56,597 bases of DNA from TWA4 sp034086685 (GCA_034086685.1 JAXDZY010000101.1:1-56597), one strand, 5' to 3'. Counted from the first letter of the stretch, positions 1 to 9,283 are shown. The notes: a model not told the origin generated them from the sequence alone. A program made the numbers and translations.

Positions 1-3
1 ACC

Positions 4-70
4 GCCTCCTGTGTTATATTCTGAGTTTGGCTTGCGACACCATTCTCATTATAACACAGGAGGCTTTTTA
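4..70 (+). terminator. Rho-independent terminator, plus strand
   Basis: A perfect 15 bp inverted repeat (arm GCCTCCTGTGTTATA at 4-18, complementary arm at 50-64) encloses a 31 nt loop and is followed by TTTTTA on the plus strand. It would end transcription of a plus-strand gene lying left of the window. On the minus strand no T-run follows, so it is not a good terminator for the mobA operon. Confidence 0.75.
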
Positions 71-103
71 TCATATCTTCAACGTTATCCACTTATTCCA
101 TTC

Positions 104-123
104 TCCCCAGCATAGCTGGGGGA
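104..123. other. Short GC-rich hairpin downstream of the mobA-like gene
   Basis: CCCCAGC and GCTGGGG are separated by only ATA, giving a compact hairpin about 55 nt past the stop of the minus-strand mobA-like gene. No T-run follows on either strand, so it may be an RNA 3'-end stabiliser rather than an intrinsic terminator. Nothing else is seen between 1 and 178. Confidence 0.35.
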
Positions 124-178
124 TTAGGATTTTCATTTATCCATATATCCCGTCATAAAAAGCCTGTCCGATTATGCG

Positions 179-805
179 TCAATTTGCATCGGTACACTGA
201 AATCTCCGGTAATCCTCCGGCGTATTCAGATTACGAAACAGACTTTCCGGATCCACATAACGTTTCATCTCATCTTCCCGTATACCGGTTACCGAATGTT
301 TCATCAGCAGTTTAAAAATAGAAGTTTGATGCTTCTGAAGCTTTTTTTCCATATCCGGCAGGAGGCTTCTTCTGTAAAAGCCGTGAAAAGGCTCCATTTT
401 ATCCCCACGCATGGTGACGCACGCTTCCGTTTTTTCCTGTGACATACGCCGGGCCTGATAACAGGCATAATCTGCGCTGAATCCGGTCATATCACAGGCC
501 AGCACAAAAATATACTCGGAATCACTGTGACAAAACGCACTGTGCATCCCGCTGATGGGACCCTGTCCGGGATAAATATCGCTGCAGGTACGAACAGGCG
601 CCTCTCTGTACAGCTCAGGTGTATTGGTCACCACAAGGACCTCCCGAAACTGTTTCAAAAGCTCCTCGGCCAGATATACAGCCAGATGTTTATGATCTCT
701 TTCCAGCAGCTGTTTATCAAATCCCATACGGCTTGATTTTCCGCCCGCAAGTATTACCGCAGTATCAAACATATCATCCGGGCAGTGATCTATTGTTATT
801 TTCAT
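179..805 (-). CDS. mobA: MobA-like molybdenum cofactor guanylyltransferase
   Basis: 208 residues, close to the normal size of MobA/NTP_transf_3 proteins. The nucleotide-binding signature VILAGGKSSRMGFDKQLL lies at residues 18-35, and the acidic metal-binding motif VLACDMTG is near residue 100. The family transfers GMP from GTP to molybdopterin in the cytosol, or acts as a related sugar-phosphate nucleotidyltransferase. The ATG at 805 is preceded by AAAAGGA at a 9 nt spacing, and the gene begins directly after the stop of the AlkD-like gene, so it is probably the last gene of the operon that starts with the response regulator at 3683. No other molybdopterin gene is in the window, so the exact substrate is inferred from the motif only. 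Confidence 0.8.
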   Translation of the reverse strand: MKITIDHCPDDMFDTAVILAGGKSSRMGFDKQLLERDHKHLAVYLAEELLKQFREVLVVTNTPELYREAPVRTCSDIYPGQGPISGMHSAFCHSDSEYIFVLACDMTGFSADYACYQARRMSQEKTEACVTMRGDKMEPFHGFYRRSLLPDMEKKLQKHQTSIFKLLMKHSVTGIREDEMKRYVDPESLFRNLNTPEDYRRFQCTDAN

Positions 806-1669
806 TTATTTCAATCCTTTTCTGCTGTCTCTCAACCGGCGCAGCCTTTTCTTCCGCTCATCATTGATCCTCCTTGATTCACAGGCTTTCTGAACAGTCT
901 TTTGAAATGTCATAAAGTCAAGGCTGCAATTCTCAAGAAATAAAAAGGTCGGCTCGAAAAATTTAACCAGAAGAATAGAATATGCCCATGCGACAGCCAT
1001 TTTTACATAATAATCTTCATGATGGATCTGTTCATACAACAGAAGAAGATCATAGAAATACTTATCATCCGTGTAGTAATTCATCAGAAGTACAATTCCA
1101 AAACGCACAGTCCAGGTCTGCGTACTTTTCAGGTATTTCTGGAGAACCGGATAAAAATACTCTCTGTGTTTTTTGATATATTTCAGCCCTCCGCAGGTAA
1201 GGTCGCAGACAGCCCAGTTATCAATCAGAGGGAGGAAATACTCCAGCATCTGTTCCATATCCTGCGGATCGGGAGCTTTCCACATTCCAAGCAGAATGCC
1301 GGTCAGAAGCTTTTCTTCATAATAAAAATCCGGAACCGGGCAATTGACGGATTCTTTTGCAGAAAGCTTACAGCTTCTGACATACTGCAGAGTATACCAG
1401 TCCTTATTTATTACCTGCTGCCCATACCTGTTCACAATTTCTCCGGCATATTTTCTCAGTTTTGGAGTCCTGACTCCCAGAATTCCTTCTGTTCCCGGAC
1501 ACAGGCGGGAATGAAAACGGCAATACTCTTCATCTGCCAGTTTCTGCAATTCAATACATATCTGCTGCCTCTCAGGATAAATAACTTCCATGGTCCGGGC
1601 ATTTATATTCTCAGACGGGATTTCAGTTTTCATATCTTCAGACTGATTCTTTTTTACTGAAATTTTCAT
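806..1669 (-). CDS. AlkD-like DNA alkylation repair protein
   Basis: The protein resembles the HEAT-repeat DNA alkylation repair family (AlkC/AlkD glycosylases that excise alkylated purines). Recognisable features are the helical N-terminal part with RTPKLRKYAGEIV and the block FLPLIDNWAVCDLTCGG, which carries the conserved W-x-x-C-D of the family, then HEAT-like helices rich in aromatic residues (VRFGIVLLMNYY). The open frame reaches 1717 and there overlaps the kinase stop as ATGA, but that ATG has no Shine-Dalgarno. GGAG lies 8 nt before the third ATG of a run of three in-frame ATGs, so I place the start at 1669 (287 residues); translation from 1717 by coupling would add 16 residues. Co-transcription with a two-component system hints at stress control, but this is inference. 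Confidence 0.72.
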   Translation of the reverse strand: MKISVKKNQSEDMKTEIPSENINARTMEVIYPERQQICIELQKLADEEYCRFHSRLCPGTEGILGVRTPKLRKYAGEIVNRYGQQVINKDWYTLQYVRSCKLSAKESVNCPVPDFYYEEKLLTGILLGMWKAPDPQDMEQMLEYFLPLIDNWAVCDLTCGGLKYIKKHREYFYPVLQKYLKSTQTWTVRFGIVLLMNYYTDDKYFYDLLLLYEQIHHEDYYVKMAVAWAYSILLVKFFEPTFLFLENCSLDFMTFQKTVQKACESRRINDERKKRLRRLRDSRKGLK

Positions 1670-1713
1670 CATCATGTCTCCGAAATAAATATCTTCTTTT
1701 TCAGAATGTATAA

Positions 1714-3003
1714 TCATGTACGGGGCAGATTTACTGTAAAGCAGATCCCTCCGGCCTGATTTTCCACTGTTATCCTTCCCCTGTGTGCCTTCACTATGGC
1801 CTGAGCAGCCGACAAACCGATTCCATAGCCTCCCGTCTGTCTTGAACGGGATGAATCATTCCGGTAAAAACGGTCGAACAGCCTTGAAAGTTCATGATCC
1901 GGTAAAGGATCGCACGAATTCCAGACCGTCAGAATCACCTGCCTGTCTGTCAGCCCACATACAATGCGGATGACCCCGCCCTGATCCGTATACTTTACAG
2001 CATTATCAATCAGAATCACAATCAGCTGATTCAACCTTGAAGGATTTCCTTTCACCACTGCAGAACAGTCGATGTCAGTCTCTATGGAAACTTTTTTTCC
2101 GGAAGCTACAACAAAAAATGACTCTGCAGCCTTTTGAACCGTTTCGCCGAACAGAAAATTCTGTATCTCCTCTTCTTCCTGCATTTCATCCAGCTTTGCC
2201 AGCATAAGCAGATTGCAGATCAGTAAATTCATCCGCTCCACCTGTTTTTTTATGCTTCTGGTCCACTCATTTTCTTCTTCACACAGTTCCAGAACCTCCA
2301 CATTGGCAGAAATAATTGCCAGAGGAGTTTTTAATTCATGACCGGCATCGGTAACAAATTGCTTTTGTCTGATGATACTGTCCTGAACAGGCCGCATTGC
2401 GCGCCTGGAAAGGATCCGAACAGGCAGCAGTACCATAAGAATCAGTACCAGGCCGGCAAACAGTGACAGGAGAATATGATTTCGAAAAGCAGTAATTTCA
2501 TTCCGGCAATCGAGAAATATATAAAGAGTACTGTCTTCTCTTTCCGAAACAAGATACCGGTAATGAGACAGATAGCCTTCTGTTTTTCCGCTGTTTTCAA
2601 CTCTTATTACAAATGCAAGAGCATTTTCCCCGGAAATGGCTGCAATATGACTCAAATCCATCTCCTTTTCTCCCTGCCCCGATTCACGGACTGTAAAATA
2701 ACGAATCTCATATTCCGTTTCTTCCGACATTCGACCCGAAAGAAACGGCAGCAAAAAATTTTTATACGAATTTCCCGGATAAACATCCTTAGAATTTCTG
2801 TCCTGATCATCCGGATGTTTCTGACGACGTTTTCCTTTGGGAAAACTGCCGTCATGTTCCTCCAGAATCTGAAGCAGATTTTTATTCTGTGCATCCATCT
2901 GAACATAATTCAGTACATTGATCATTCCAATCAGAATGAATACGATCAGTGACAGGCAGCACATGGTAATCAGGACAAATCTCCGCTGAAGTTTCTGTAT
3001 CAT
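1714..3003 (-). CDS. Membrane sensor histidine kinase
   Basis: About 429 residues. There is an N-terminal membrane helix (about 10-30), an extracytoplasmic sensor segment of roughly 140 residues, a second membrane helix (LLSLFAGLVLILMVLLPV), then the dimerisation/phosphoacceptor helix with the H-box DAGHELKTPLAII. The ATP-binding domain shows N-box LIDNAVKYTD, a G-box around YGIGLSAAQAIV and the F-box region LFDRFYR. The start is the ATG at 3003, which overlaps the TGA of the response regulator by one base, so translation is coupled. The kinase should phosphorylate the adjacent OmpR-type regulator. The extracellular signal cannot be read from sequence. A typical full HAMP motif is not obvious between the second helix and the H-box. 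Confidence 0.92.
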   Translation of the reverse strand: MIQKLQRRFVLITMCCLSLIVFILIGMINVLNYVQMDAQNKNLLQILEEHDGSFPKGKRRQKHPDDQDRNSKDVYPGNSYKNFLLPFLSGRMSEETEYEIRYFTVRESGQGEKEMDLSHIAAISGENALAFVIRVENSGKTEGYLSHYRYLVSEREDSTLYIFLDCRNEITAFRNHILLSLFAGLVLILMVLLPVRILSRRAMRPVQDSIIRQKQFVTDAGHELKTPLAIISANVEVLELCEEENEWTRSIKKQVERMNLLICNLLMLAKLDEMQEEEEIQNFLFGETVQKAAESFFVVASGKKVSIETDIDCSAVVKGNPSRLNQLIVILIDNAVKYTDQGGVIRIVCGLTDRQVILTVWNSCDPLPDHELSRLFDRFYRNDSSRSRQTGGYGIGLSAAQAIVKAHRGRITVENQAGGICFTVNLPRT

Positions 3004-3683
3004 CAATTTTTTTCACACTCTACAAGCTGATATCCGATTCCCCGGGAAGAACGAATTTCCACAGGTGCCCCCAGAGAGGAAATTTTTCTGCGGAGATATG
3101 TAATATAAACACATATAATGTTCATCTCTGTATCTGTACCGGAGCCCCAGATCCGCTCCATGATCTGTTCTGAAGATATCAATATTCCCGGATTTCTCAT
3201 GAGAATTTCCATCAGCTGAAACTCTTTGGAGGGCAGATGAATAACATGTTCTCCGTATTCCAGCCGGGAAAGCTCACGATTCAGACGCATTCCTCCAAAT
3301 TCAGGCTGATCGCTGACCAGAACCGTATTTCTCCTGGTCATGGCACGGACTCTTGCCATCAGTTCCTTCATGGCAAAAGGTTTCGGAAGATAATCATCCG
3401 CCCCCATGTCAAGTCCTGCAACCCGGTCTTCCAGTTCACCTTTGGCCGACAGCAGCAGTACAGGCGTCTGCACATCATTATCACGCATGGTCTGCAGTAC
3501 CTGAAGTCCATCCATATACGGCATCATGATATCCAGAATAATACCATCATATATGCCGGACATGGCCTGTTCCAGTGCCTTTCTCCCGTTATCAGCCACA
3601 TCAACCACATAATTATGGTGAGAAAAATACATTTTCAGTGCACTGGTCAGTTCTTTTTCATCATCAGCAATCAATAATCTCAT
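3003..3683 (-). CDS. OmpR/PhoB-family response regulator
   Basis: 226 residues: a receiver domain (1-120) with acidic pocket DDE at 7-9, phosphoacceptor Asp in LDIMMPYMDG near residue 51 and conserved Lys in LPKPFAMKEL, followed by a winged-helix DNA-binding domain (VSDQPEFGGMRL to RGIGYQLVE) with the transactivation loop and recognition helix NIICVYITYLRRKI. The ATG at 3683 has GAGGAG at a 5 nt spacing. It is the first gene of a four-gene minus-strand operon with the sensor kinase, the AlkD-like protein and the MobA-like protein, joined by overlaps or zero gaps. Target genes are unknown; the usual expectation is binding to tandem direct repeats upstream of its targets. Confidence 0.93.
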   Translation of the reverse strand: MRLLIADDEKELTSALKMYFSHHNYVVDVADNGRKALEQAMSGIYDGIILDIMMPYMDGLQVLQTMRDNDVQTPVLLLSAKGELEDRVAGLDMGADDYLPKPFAMKELMARVRAMTRRNTVLVSDQPEFGGMRLNRELSRLEYGEHVIHLPSKEFQLMEILMRNPGILISSEQIMERIWGSGTDTEMNIICVYITYLRRKISSLGAPVEIRSSRGIGYQLVECEKN

Positions 3684-3724
3684 ATAATCTCCTCATTAAA
3701 GAAAAACAAATCAATGGTGCAGAA

Positions 3725-5314
3725 TCACATCAATGGCGCCAGAACTTTCAGAAGGATTCCCAGCAGACGGATATGAAGCTTTTCATGCCGCACATCCTCC
3801 ATGGTCACCTCATGACATTTTTTCAGTGTATTCTGAACATCTGCCTCAATTTCTGCATTCTCAGGCACCTGATACAGGAGAACCGCATCCTCAAAATGCA
3901 GGTACAGGCTCCTGTAATCCAGGTTAATAGTGCCCACCACAGCTTTTTCATCATCACAGATCACCACTTTTGCATGAACAAAACCCGGTGTGTATTCATA
4001 AATATGAACTCCTGCACGCAGCAATTCATGATAATGGGTTTTAGCCAGAGCAAATGCCGTAATTTTATCCGGAATATGCGGAAGGATAATCTTTACATCA
4101 ACCCCTCTTTTGGCTGCAAAAGTCAGTGCCTCTGTCAGCTCGTAATCCAGAATCAGATACGGTGTCATAATATGCACATACCGGTCAGCCCGGTTAATCA
4201 TATCCAGATACACCAGCTTTCCCACCTGTTCATCATCAAACGGGCTGTCACTGTACGGAAGCACAAAACCTTCCGACAATTTCAGGCTGTCAACACAGTA
4301 TCTGCTCAGACCAGGATCCAGATACGGCTCCAGCACAGGCGATTTTTCCGTAATATTCCACATCTGCAGGAACATCTGGGTAAGTCCCTGAACCGCCTCG
4401 CCCTGAAGCATGACTGCAGTGTCCTTCCAGTGCCCGAAACGTTCTTTCTGATTAATATACTCATCCGCCAGATTGATTCCTCCTGTAAAACCGGTATGGC
4501 CGTCAATAACCAGTACTTTCCGGTGATCCCGGTTATTATAAGTGGTGGAAAATACAGGACGGATGGGCGAAAATACTTTGCAGCGGATTCCCAGTGCCTC
4601 CAGTTTTCCGGGATAATGGGCCGGAAGATAGGTCAATGTATTAAAACCATCATACATAACACGGACTTCCACACCCTGCTTGACTTTTTCCTCGAGAATC
4701 TTCAGAACCCGGCCCCACATATATCCTTCACAGATGATAAAATACTCCAGAAAAATAAATTTTTCCGCCTTTTCCAGCTGCACCAGCATTTCTTCAAACT
4801 TATCTTCCCCGGATGGAAAATAAGTTACACGGGTGTTCTGATAAACCTGATTATTCCCGTTGCCGGCCAGATAACGGGCCATATGCTCCATGCCCGGATC
4901 AGCTTTCTTCAGTTCTTCAAGCGTTTCCGGATTGGATCGTACATATTTATGTGTCATATCATAAATCTCACTCAGCCGGTGATTGATCACTCTGCTACCG
5001 ATATTCAGATCCACATAAAGAAAAAGCATGCCTCCTACCACAGGAAAAACCATGGTAACCAGAATCCAGGATACTTTCATTGCAGGATTACTCTGTTTAT
5101 TCACAATAAGCAATTCTATCACGACAATAAACAGTATATATACCCATAAGGTAACTGCCATATACTGGCTCAGAAGTGAAAACAGCAGGAAAAACAGCCC
5201 GAACTGAATCAGAAACGATACCAGAATCATAAGTGTCCTGCCGAAAATCACCCGATGCAGTCCCTTTTTACCCTTTTCCAGGAATAATACTTTATCCCAT
5301 TCAAAATTATGCAT
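3725..5314 (-). CDS. cls: Cardiolipin synthase (phospholipase D family)
   Basis: 529 residues, near the usual length of bacterial cardiolipin synthases. Two N-terminal membrane segments (about 25-75) anchor the protein. Two HKD catalytic motifs follow: HRKVLVIDGHTG in the first phospholipase D repeat and HAKVVICDDEKAVVGTINLD in the second. The enzyme condenses two phosphatidylglycerol molecules to cardiolipin and glycerol at the cytoplasmic membrane. The ATG at 5314 has AAAGGA about 13 nt upstream, a rather wide spacing. It stands alone between the two-component operon and the peptidase gene, all on the same strand. Confidence 0.93.
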   Translation of the reverse strand: MHNFEWDKVLFLEKGKKGLHRVIFGRTLMILVSFLIQFGLFFLLFSLLSQYMAVTLWVYILFIVVIELLIVNKQSNPAMKVSWILVTMVFPVVGGMLFLYVDLNIGSRVINHRLSEIYDMTHKYVRSNPETLEELKKADPGMEHMARYLAGNGNNQVYQNTRVTYFPSGEDKFEEMLVQLEKAEKFIFLEYFIICEGYMWGRVLKILEEKVKQGVEVRVMYDGFNTLTYLPAHYPGKLEALGIRCKVFSPIRPVFSTTYNNRDHRKVLVIDGHTGFTGGINLADEYINQKERFGHWKDTAVMLQGEAVQGLTQMFLQMWNITEKSPVLEPYLDPGLSRYCVDSLKLSEGFVLPYSDSPFDDEQVGKLVYLDMINRADRYVHIMTPYLILDYELTEALTFAAKRGVDVKIILPHIPDKITAFALAKTHYHELLRAGVHIYEYTPGFVHAKVVICDDEKAVVGTINLDYRSLYLHFEDAVLLYQVPENAEIEADVQNTLKKCHEVTMEDVRHEKLHIRLLGILLKVLAPLM

Positions 5315-5353
5315 TCACAAATGCCGTCCTTTCTTAAATTGACTTATGACACA

Positions 5354-6391
5354 TTAGTGCTGATTCAAAACATATTGCTTCAGCAATTCATAAGCAGCAG
5401 AAATTCCATCCCGATGAACTCTCTCATAACCATGAGAGGCATACACGCCGGCTCCGATCAGACCATGCATCACATCATGCCCCGCACCCAGCGTGACATC
5501 CACATCGGAACCATAATGCGGATAAACATCCACAGCAAAGTCAATATTATGTTCTTTTGCGATCCGGATCAGTTTCGTTACCATATCATAGGAATAGGGA
5601 CCAACAGAATCCTTTGCACAGATGGATACCTGATATTCGGTACAATTCAGTCCTTCGCCCACACAGCCCATATCCACAGACAGTGCTTCTGTCACTCCTT
5701 CCGGCACAGACGCGGCACCGCCATGGCCAACCTCCTCATATACCGTAATATGCTGCCAGGTCCTTCTGGGCAATTCCACCTTTTCATCATGCAGATACTT
5801 TGCAACTCCCAGAGCAATAGCCACACTCAGTTTATCATCCAGAAAACGGCTTTTAAGAAAACCGGAGGCCGTATAACGTGTCCGGGGATCCATGCATACG
5901 ATATCTCCCTCCATAATCCCCAGTTTTCTCACATCTTCCTGTGAAAAGACTTTCTCATCCAGCAAAACTTCCATATTATCAAAGTTCCGCTCCACCTTAT
6001 TGAGATTTCCATTCACATGAACAGAAGCATTCCTCACCTGAAAGGTTCCTTCATATTCTCCGTCAAAACGTGTAATGACCCGGCAGTTCTCCGCCTCGCA
6101 GTTGGAGGCATTCAGACCGCCCAGCGGTGAAATTCTCAGCGTCCCTCCCGGCAGAATCTCTGAAACCATACCGCCCAGGGTATCAACATGTGTCTCCAGA
6201 AGAATCCCCCTGTCACAATCCTTACCGCCAAAATCCACAAGCAGTCCGCCTTTATTGGTAATCGTTGTCTCATAACTCATACTCTCGTAGGTTTCTTTCA
6301 GATAGCGGATTACTTCCCCGGTATAACCACAGGGGCTGTCAATGGAAAGAATCTTTTTCGCTTCTTCAATCACATAATCAATGTAGTCCAT
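5354..6391 (-). CDS. M42-family metallopeptidase (glutamyl aminopeptidase-like)
   Basis: About 345 residues. The binuclear metal site of M42 peptidases can be read in order: ETHVDTLGGMV (His and Asp), FLDDKLSVAIAL (bridging Asp), VYEEVGHGGA (catalytic Glu pair), SVDMGCVG (Asp) and ASHGYERVH (His near the C-terminus). Members are cytosolic zinc or cobalt aminopeptidases or cellulase-associated peptidases that form tetrahedral dodecamers and trim peptides. The frame opens with a TTG at 6418, but the ATG at 6391 (MDYIDYVIEEAKK) fits the family's N-terminus and sits behind a purine-rich AGAAGAGAG tract, so I prefer it. It stands alone, 40 nt before the cardiolipin synthase start in the direction of transcription. 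Confidence 0.87.
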   Translation of the reverse strand: MDYIDYVIEEAKKILSIDSPCGYTGEVIRYLKETYESMSYETTITNKGGLLVDFGGKDCDRGILLETHVDTLGGMVSEILPGGTLRISPLGGLNASNCEAENCRVITRFDGEYEGTFQVRNASVHVNGNLNKVERNFDNMEVLLDEKVFSQEDVRKLGIMEGDIVCMDPRTRYTASGFLKSRFLDDKLSVAIALGVAKYLHDEKVELPRRTWQHITVYEEVGHGGAASVPEGVTEALSVDMGCVGEGLNCTEYQVSICAKDSVGPYSYDMVTKLIRIAKEHNIDFAVDVYPHYGSDVDVTLGAGHDVMHGLIGAGVYASHGYERVHRDGISAAYELLKQYVLNQH

Positions 6392-6693
6392 ATTTCTCTC
6401 TTCTTTCTTTTTCAGCAATACCCGGCTGACTGCCGGATCATTGCTTTCCGTATTAACGGCCTTCTGTATTTACAGCATCAAAATGGCCTTTTTCTCAGAC
6501 ATTATACCAAAAAAAGTAAATTCACTCAACAGCTTTCCGCTTTCTCTTGTAATTCCCGCACTTTTCAGATAAACTGTACTGGAAAATGATAACCGGTTTA
6601 TCCATGTACTTTCAAAAATATTTCACATGGTTCAACCGTTCATTTTGAATCCATTTGAAAGGAACCGGCCTGCCATGCCGGTACAGTAAAACT

Positions 6694-7377
6694 ATGACTA
6701 ACAACAACTCAACAGCATCCTCTCACAAAATTTCCGTTTCCCGGACACCTGTCTATAAAATCGACAGCATTATTTTTGATCTGGACGGTACTCTCTGGGA
6801 TTCAACAGCTGTGGTGACAGGTGCCTGGAATTCCGTTCTGAACAGACATCCGGAAGTTGCATTTCATGCTACTGCTGAAAATCTGAAAAAACTGTTCGGA
6901 CGTCCGCTGTTTGAAATTGCAGATATCATGATGCCTGATCTGGAACCGAAAATCCGTTATGAAATCATTGATGCCTGCTGTGAACAGGAACATATTGACC
7001 TGCGAAGCACACCCGGTACACTTTATCCCTGTCTGGAACAGACTCTGGCAGCATTGAGCACCCGTTATCCTCTGTTTATTGTCAGCAACTGTGAAGCCGG
7101 CTATATTGAAACATTTCTGGAAGTTACCGGCCTTGGAAAATACTTTAAGGATTTCGAATGCCCCGGCAGCAGCGGGCTTCTGAAAGGTCCCAACAACAAA
7201 CTGATCATGGAGCGAAACCATCTTTCATCTCCCGTTTATGTGGGCGACACACAGGGCGACAAAGACTCCGCTGTCTATGCGGAAATTCCATTCTGTCATG
7301 CCGCTTACGGATTCGGAACAGTGGATTCCTGCGATTATTCCATCGATACCTTTTCTGACCTTCTGAAATTATTCTGA
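6694..7377 (+). CDS. HAD-superfamily phosphatase (phosphoglycolate phosphatase-like)
   Basis: HAD motif I is IIFDLDGTLWDS, with the nucleophile Asp and acid/base Asp; motif II is the Ser in LFIVSNCEAG, motif III the Lys of SGLLKGPNNK, and motif IV VYVGDTQGDKDSA. A helical cap lies between motifs I and II, as in PGP/beta-phosphoglucomutase-type HADs. The substrate is not predictable; small phosphorylated metabolites are typical. The start is uncertain: a TTG at 6655 or the ATG at 6694. Between the only SD-like AAAGGA (about 6658) and this ATG is a small hairpin, ACCGGC-7-GCCGGT, which could bring the two together. It is one of few plus-strand genes and is divergent from the M42 peptidase gene; 6392-6650 holds only the divergent promoter region. 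Confidence 0.82.
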   Translation: MTNNNSTASSHKISVSRTPVYKIDSIIFDLDGTLWDSTAVVTGAWNSVLNRHPEVAFHATAENLKKLFGRPLFEIADIMMPDLEPKIRYEIIDACCEQEHIDLRSTPGTLYPCLEQTLAALSTRYPLFIVSNCEAGYIETFLEVTGLGKYFKDFECPGSSGLLKGPNNKLIMERNHLSSPVYVGDTQGDKDSAVYAEIPFCHAAYGFGTVDSCDYSIDTFSDLLKLF

Positions 7378-7416
7378 ACAGATACCTTTTTTACCGGATA
7401 ACTGATACGGGAAAAT

Positions 7417-7467
7417 GAAAAACGGGAGGACTCTCTGCGGAAACAGCAGAAAATTCTTCCCGTTTTT
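7417..7467. terminator. Bidirectional terminator between convergent genes
   Basis: AAAAACGGGA at 7418-7427 pairs with TCCCGTTTTT at 7458-7467. T-rich or A-rich flanks on both sides let the same hairpin serve the plus-strand HAD gene and the minus-strand alarmone synthetase gene that converge here. Confidence 0.7.
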
Positions 7468-7510
7468 ATCTGTATCTTCCACCGTCTCTGCAGGCGATAA
7501 AAAGCAGCGG

Positions 7511-8170
7511 TTAATCGGCTTTCTCAATCAGATTTCGGATACTTTGCATCTCCAGATCAATTTCCTGAATTGTATTTGCGCATCTGGTCAGACGCTCCAC
7601 AATCTGCTCAGGATTTTTGATATTCTTTTTATACTTCATCTTATGTTCCAGACTTGCCCAGAAATCCATGGCAATTGTCCGGAACTGTACTTCAACCTTC
7701 ACATATTTCTTCTTCTCAGAAAGAAAAATCGGTATGGCCAGAATCAGATGAAGGCTTCGGTAGCCATTGGGCTTGGGATTTTTAATGTAATCTTTAATCC
7801 GCAGCAAACTCACATCATCCTGGCTGCACAACATCCGGGCCAGCTTGTAGATATCCTCCTGAAAGGAACACACCACCCGAACGCCGGCAACATCGTGCAG
7901 ATTCTCCCAGATACTGTCAACAGAAACCTCCAGTCCTCTTTTTCGCAGTTTATTAACAATGCTGGAAGGACTCTTCAGACGTGTTTCAATTGATTCAAAA
8001 GGATTGCGGTCATAGTGCAGAGAAAATTCCTGGTTTAATACATTAAGCTTTGTTTCCACTTCCATGATCGCACACCGGTACCAGATCATCATCTCCGCGA
8101 ATTCCTGTCCTCCCTCCAGTATCTCCGAATCATTATTTAAAACTTCATATATCTCCAACGAGTTGCTCAA
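7511..8170 (-). CDS. Small alarmone synthetase (RelA/SpoT nucleotidyltransferase domain)
   Basis: About 219 residues, the size of RelQ/RelP-type small alarmone synthetases. Motifs of the synthetase domain are visible: RLKSPSSIVNKLRKRG (GTP/ATP contact), DVAGVRVVCSF, IKDYIKNPKPNGYRSLHL (the conserved substrate loop) and VEVQFRTIAMDFWASLEHKMKYKK, holding the catalytic Glu in E-V-Q. No hydrolase or ACT domain is present. The enzyme makes (p)ppGpp from ATP and GDP/GTP in stress. The frame starts at 8203, but AGAGGAGG lies 7 nt before an in-frame TTG at 8170, so that TTG is the likelier start. It diverges from the AraC-family gene; 8171-8353 is the shared promoter region. Confidence 0.88.
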   Translation of the reverse strand: MSNSLEIYEVLNNDSEILEGGQEFAEMMIWYRCAIMEVETKLNVLNQEFSLHYDRNPFESIETRLKSPSSIVNKLRKRGLEVSVDSIWENLHDVAGVRVVCSFQEDIYKLARMLCSQDDVSLLRIKDYIKNPKPNGYRSLHLILAIPIFLSEKKKYVKVEVQFRTIAMDFWASLEHKMKYKKNIKNPEQIVERLTRCANTIQEIDLEMQSIRNLIEKAD

Positions 8171-8353
8171 AACAATTCCTCCTCTTTGAGTCAGATCAAA
8201 CATCCGCTCTTGTAAACACTATGCACATTATAGCGATTTCTCCCGAAAACAGCAATAGAATTCGAATGATTTTAGAATATTTTCACGAATTTATCACAAA
8301 CCCGGACAGAATCATCCTTTTTATGATATGTTTAACCCAAAGAGGTGAACTAT

Positions 8354-9271
8354 ATGGAAAATTCCATTACAATCGATCTGCCTTCCTGCGAAGTGCAGGA
8401 TTCCAATCTGAATCTATATCTGAATTCTTTCGGCCATTCCGTAACTGCTCCCTGCCATCGGTACGGACCGGCTGTTCGTTCCTATTATCTGATCCATTAC
8501 ATCCTGGAAGGTGAAGGCGAGTTCATGGTCAACAATATCCGCTACCACCTGACAAAAGGACAGGGATTTCTCATCGAACCGGATTACCAGACAACCTATA
8601 CCTCCGATGCTGAGAATCCCTGGACGTATATATGGGTGGGCTTTTCCGGAAAAGCTGCAGGTTCCATCGTGGATACCCTGGGACTCAGCCAGGGTAACCC
8701 CATTTTCAGCTGTGATGAAGGAGAAAAACTGAAAAAATATGTACTGGAAATTATCCGCCACAATCATTCCAATCCATCAGATACATACAGAGCTTTGGGA
8801 ACGTTTTTTCTTTTTATCAGCACTCTGGCAGAATCCCAGAAAAACCAGACACCCACAACAGATGGAAATTCCTACATCCAGCACGCAATCACCTATATCC
8901 ACCGACATATTAATGAACCTATTCTTGTGGAGGATGTTGCAGATTATGTGGGGCTGAACCGCAGCTACCTGAGTGTACTGTTTAAAACTCATACCGGCAT
9001 GACACCCATTAAATATATCCAGAACTGCCGCATTACGAAAGCGCGCCATTTGCTGGAATCATCGAAACTGTCTGTGGAAAGCATTGCATATTCCTGCGGT
9101 TATCAGAAACCTGAATCCCTCATGAAATTTTTCCGCCGGACTTACGGATGCTCTCCCACTGCTTACAGAAAACAGGTAATTCAGAACACAAAAGAAATGT
9201 CTCTGAATATATCAAAGGACATTTACTCCAGTGTTATGGGAGAAATGCCCTTTGATGATGACAATATGTAA
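8354..9271 (+). CDS. AraC-family transcriptional regulator
   Basis: About 305 residues: an N-terminal AraC cupin-like sensing domain (about 10-160; HYILEGEGEF and YTSDAENPWTYIWVGF are typical of sugar-sensing members), then two C-terminal helix-turn-helix motifs (VEDVADYVGLNRSYLSVLFK and VESIAYSCGYQKPESLMKFF), ending with the family signature FRRTYGCSPTAYRK. The start is the ATG at 8354, preceded by AGAGGTG; the upstream in-frame GTG at 8345 lies inside this SD. Such regulators usually activate an adjacent carbohydrate gene, but no sugar transporter or glycosidase is nearby, so the target is not evident. A C-terminal tail of about 35 residues beyond the DNA-binding domain is longer than usual. 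Confidence 0.9.
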   Translation: MENSITIDLPSCEVQDSNLNLYLNSFGHSVTAPCHRYGPAVRSYYLIHYILEGEGEFMVNNIRYHLTKGQGFLIEPDYQTTYTSDAENPWTYIWVGFSGKAAGSIVDTLGLSQGNPIFSCDEGEKLKKYVLEIIRHNHSNPSDTYRALGTFFLFISTLAESQKNQTPTTDGNSYIQHAITYIHRHINEPILVEDVADYVGLNRSYLSVLFKTHTGMTPIKYIQNCRITKARHLLESSKLSVESIAYSCGYQKPESLMKFFRRTYGCSPTAYRKQVIQNTKEMSLNISKDIYSSVMGEMPFDDDNM

Positions 9272-9283
9272 TTTTACCGGCGG

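Noticed and set aside
3575..5149. 524-codon plus-strand frame opposite the cardiolipin synthase gene
   Set aside because: The minus-strand gene has two HKD motifs and normal length; the plus frame is His/Ile/Cys-rich with no recognisable domain.
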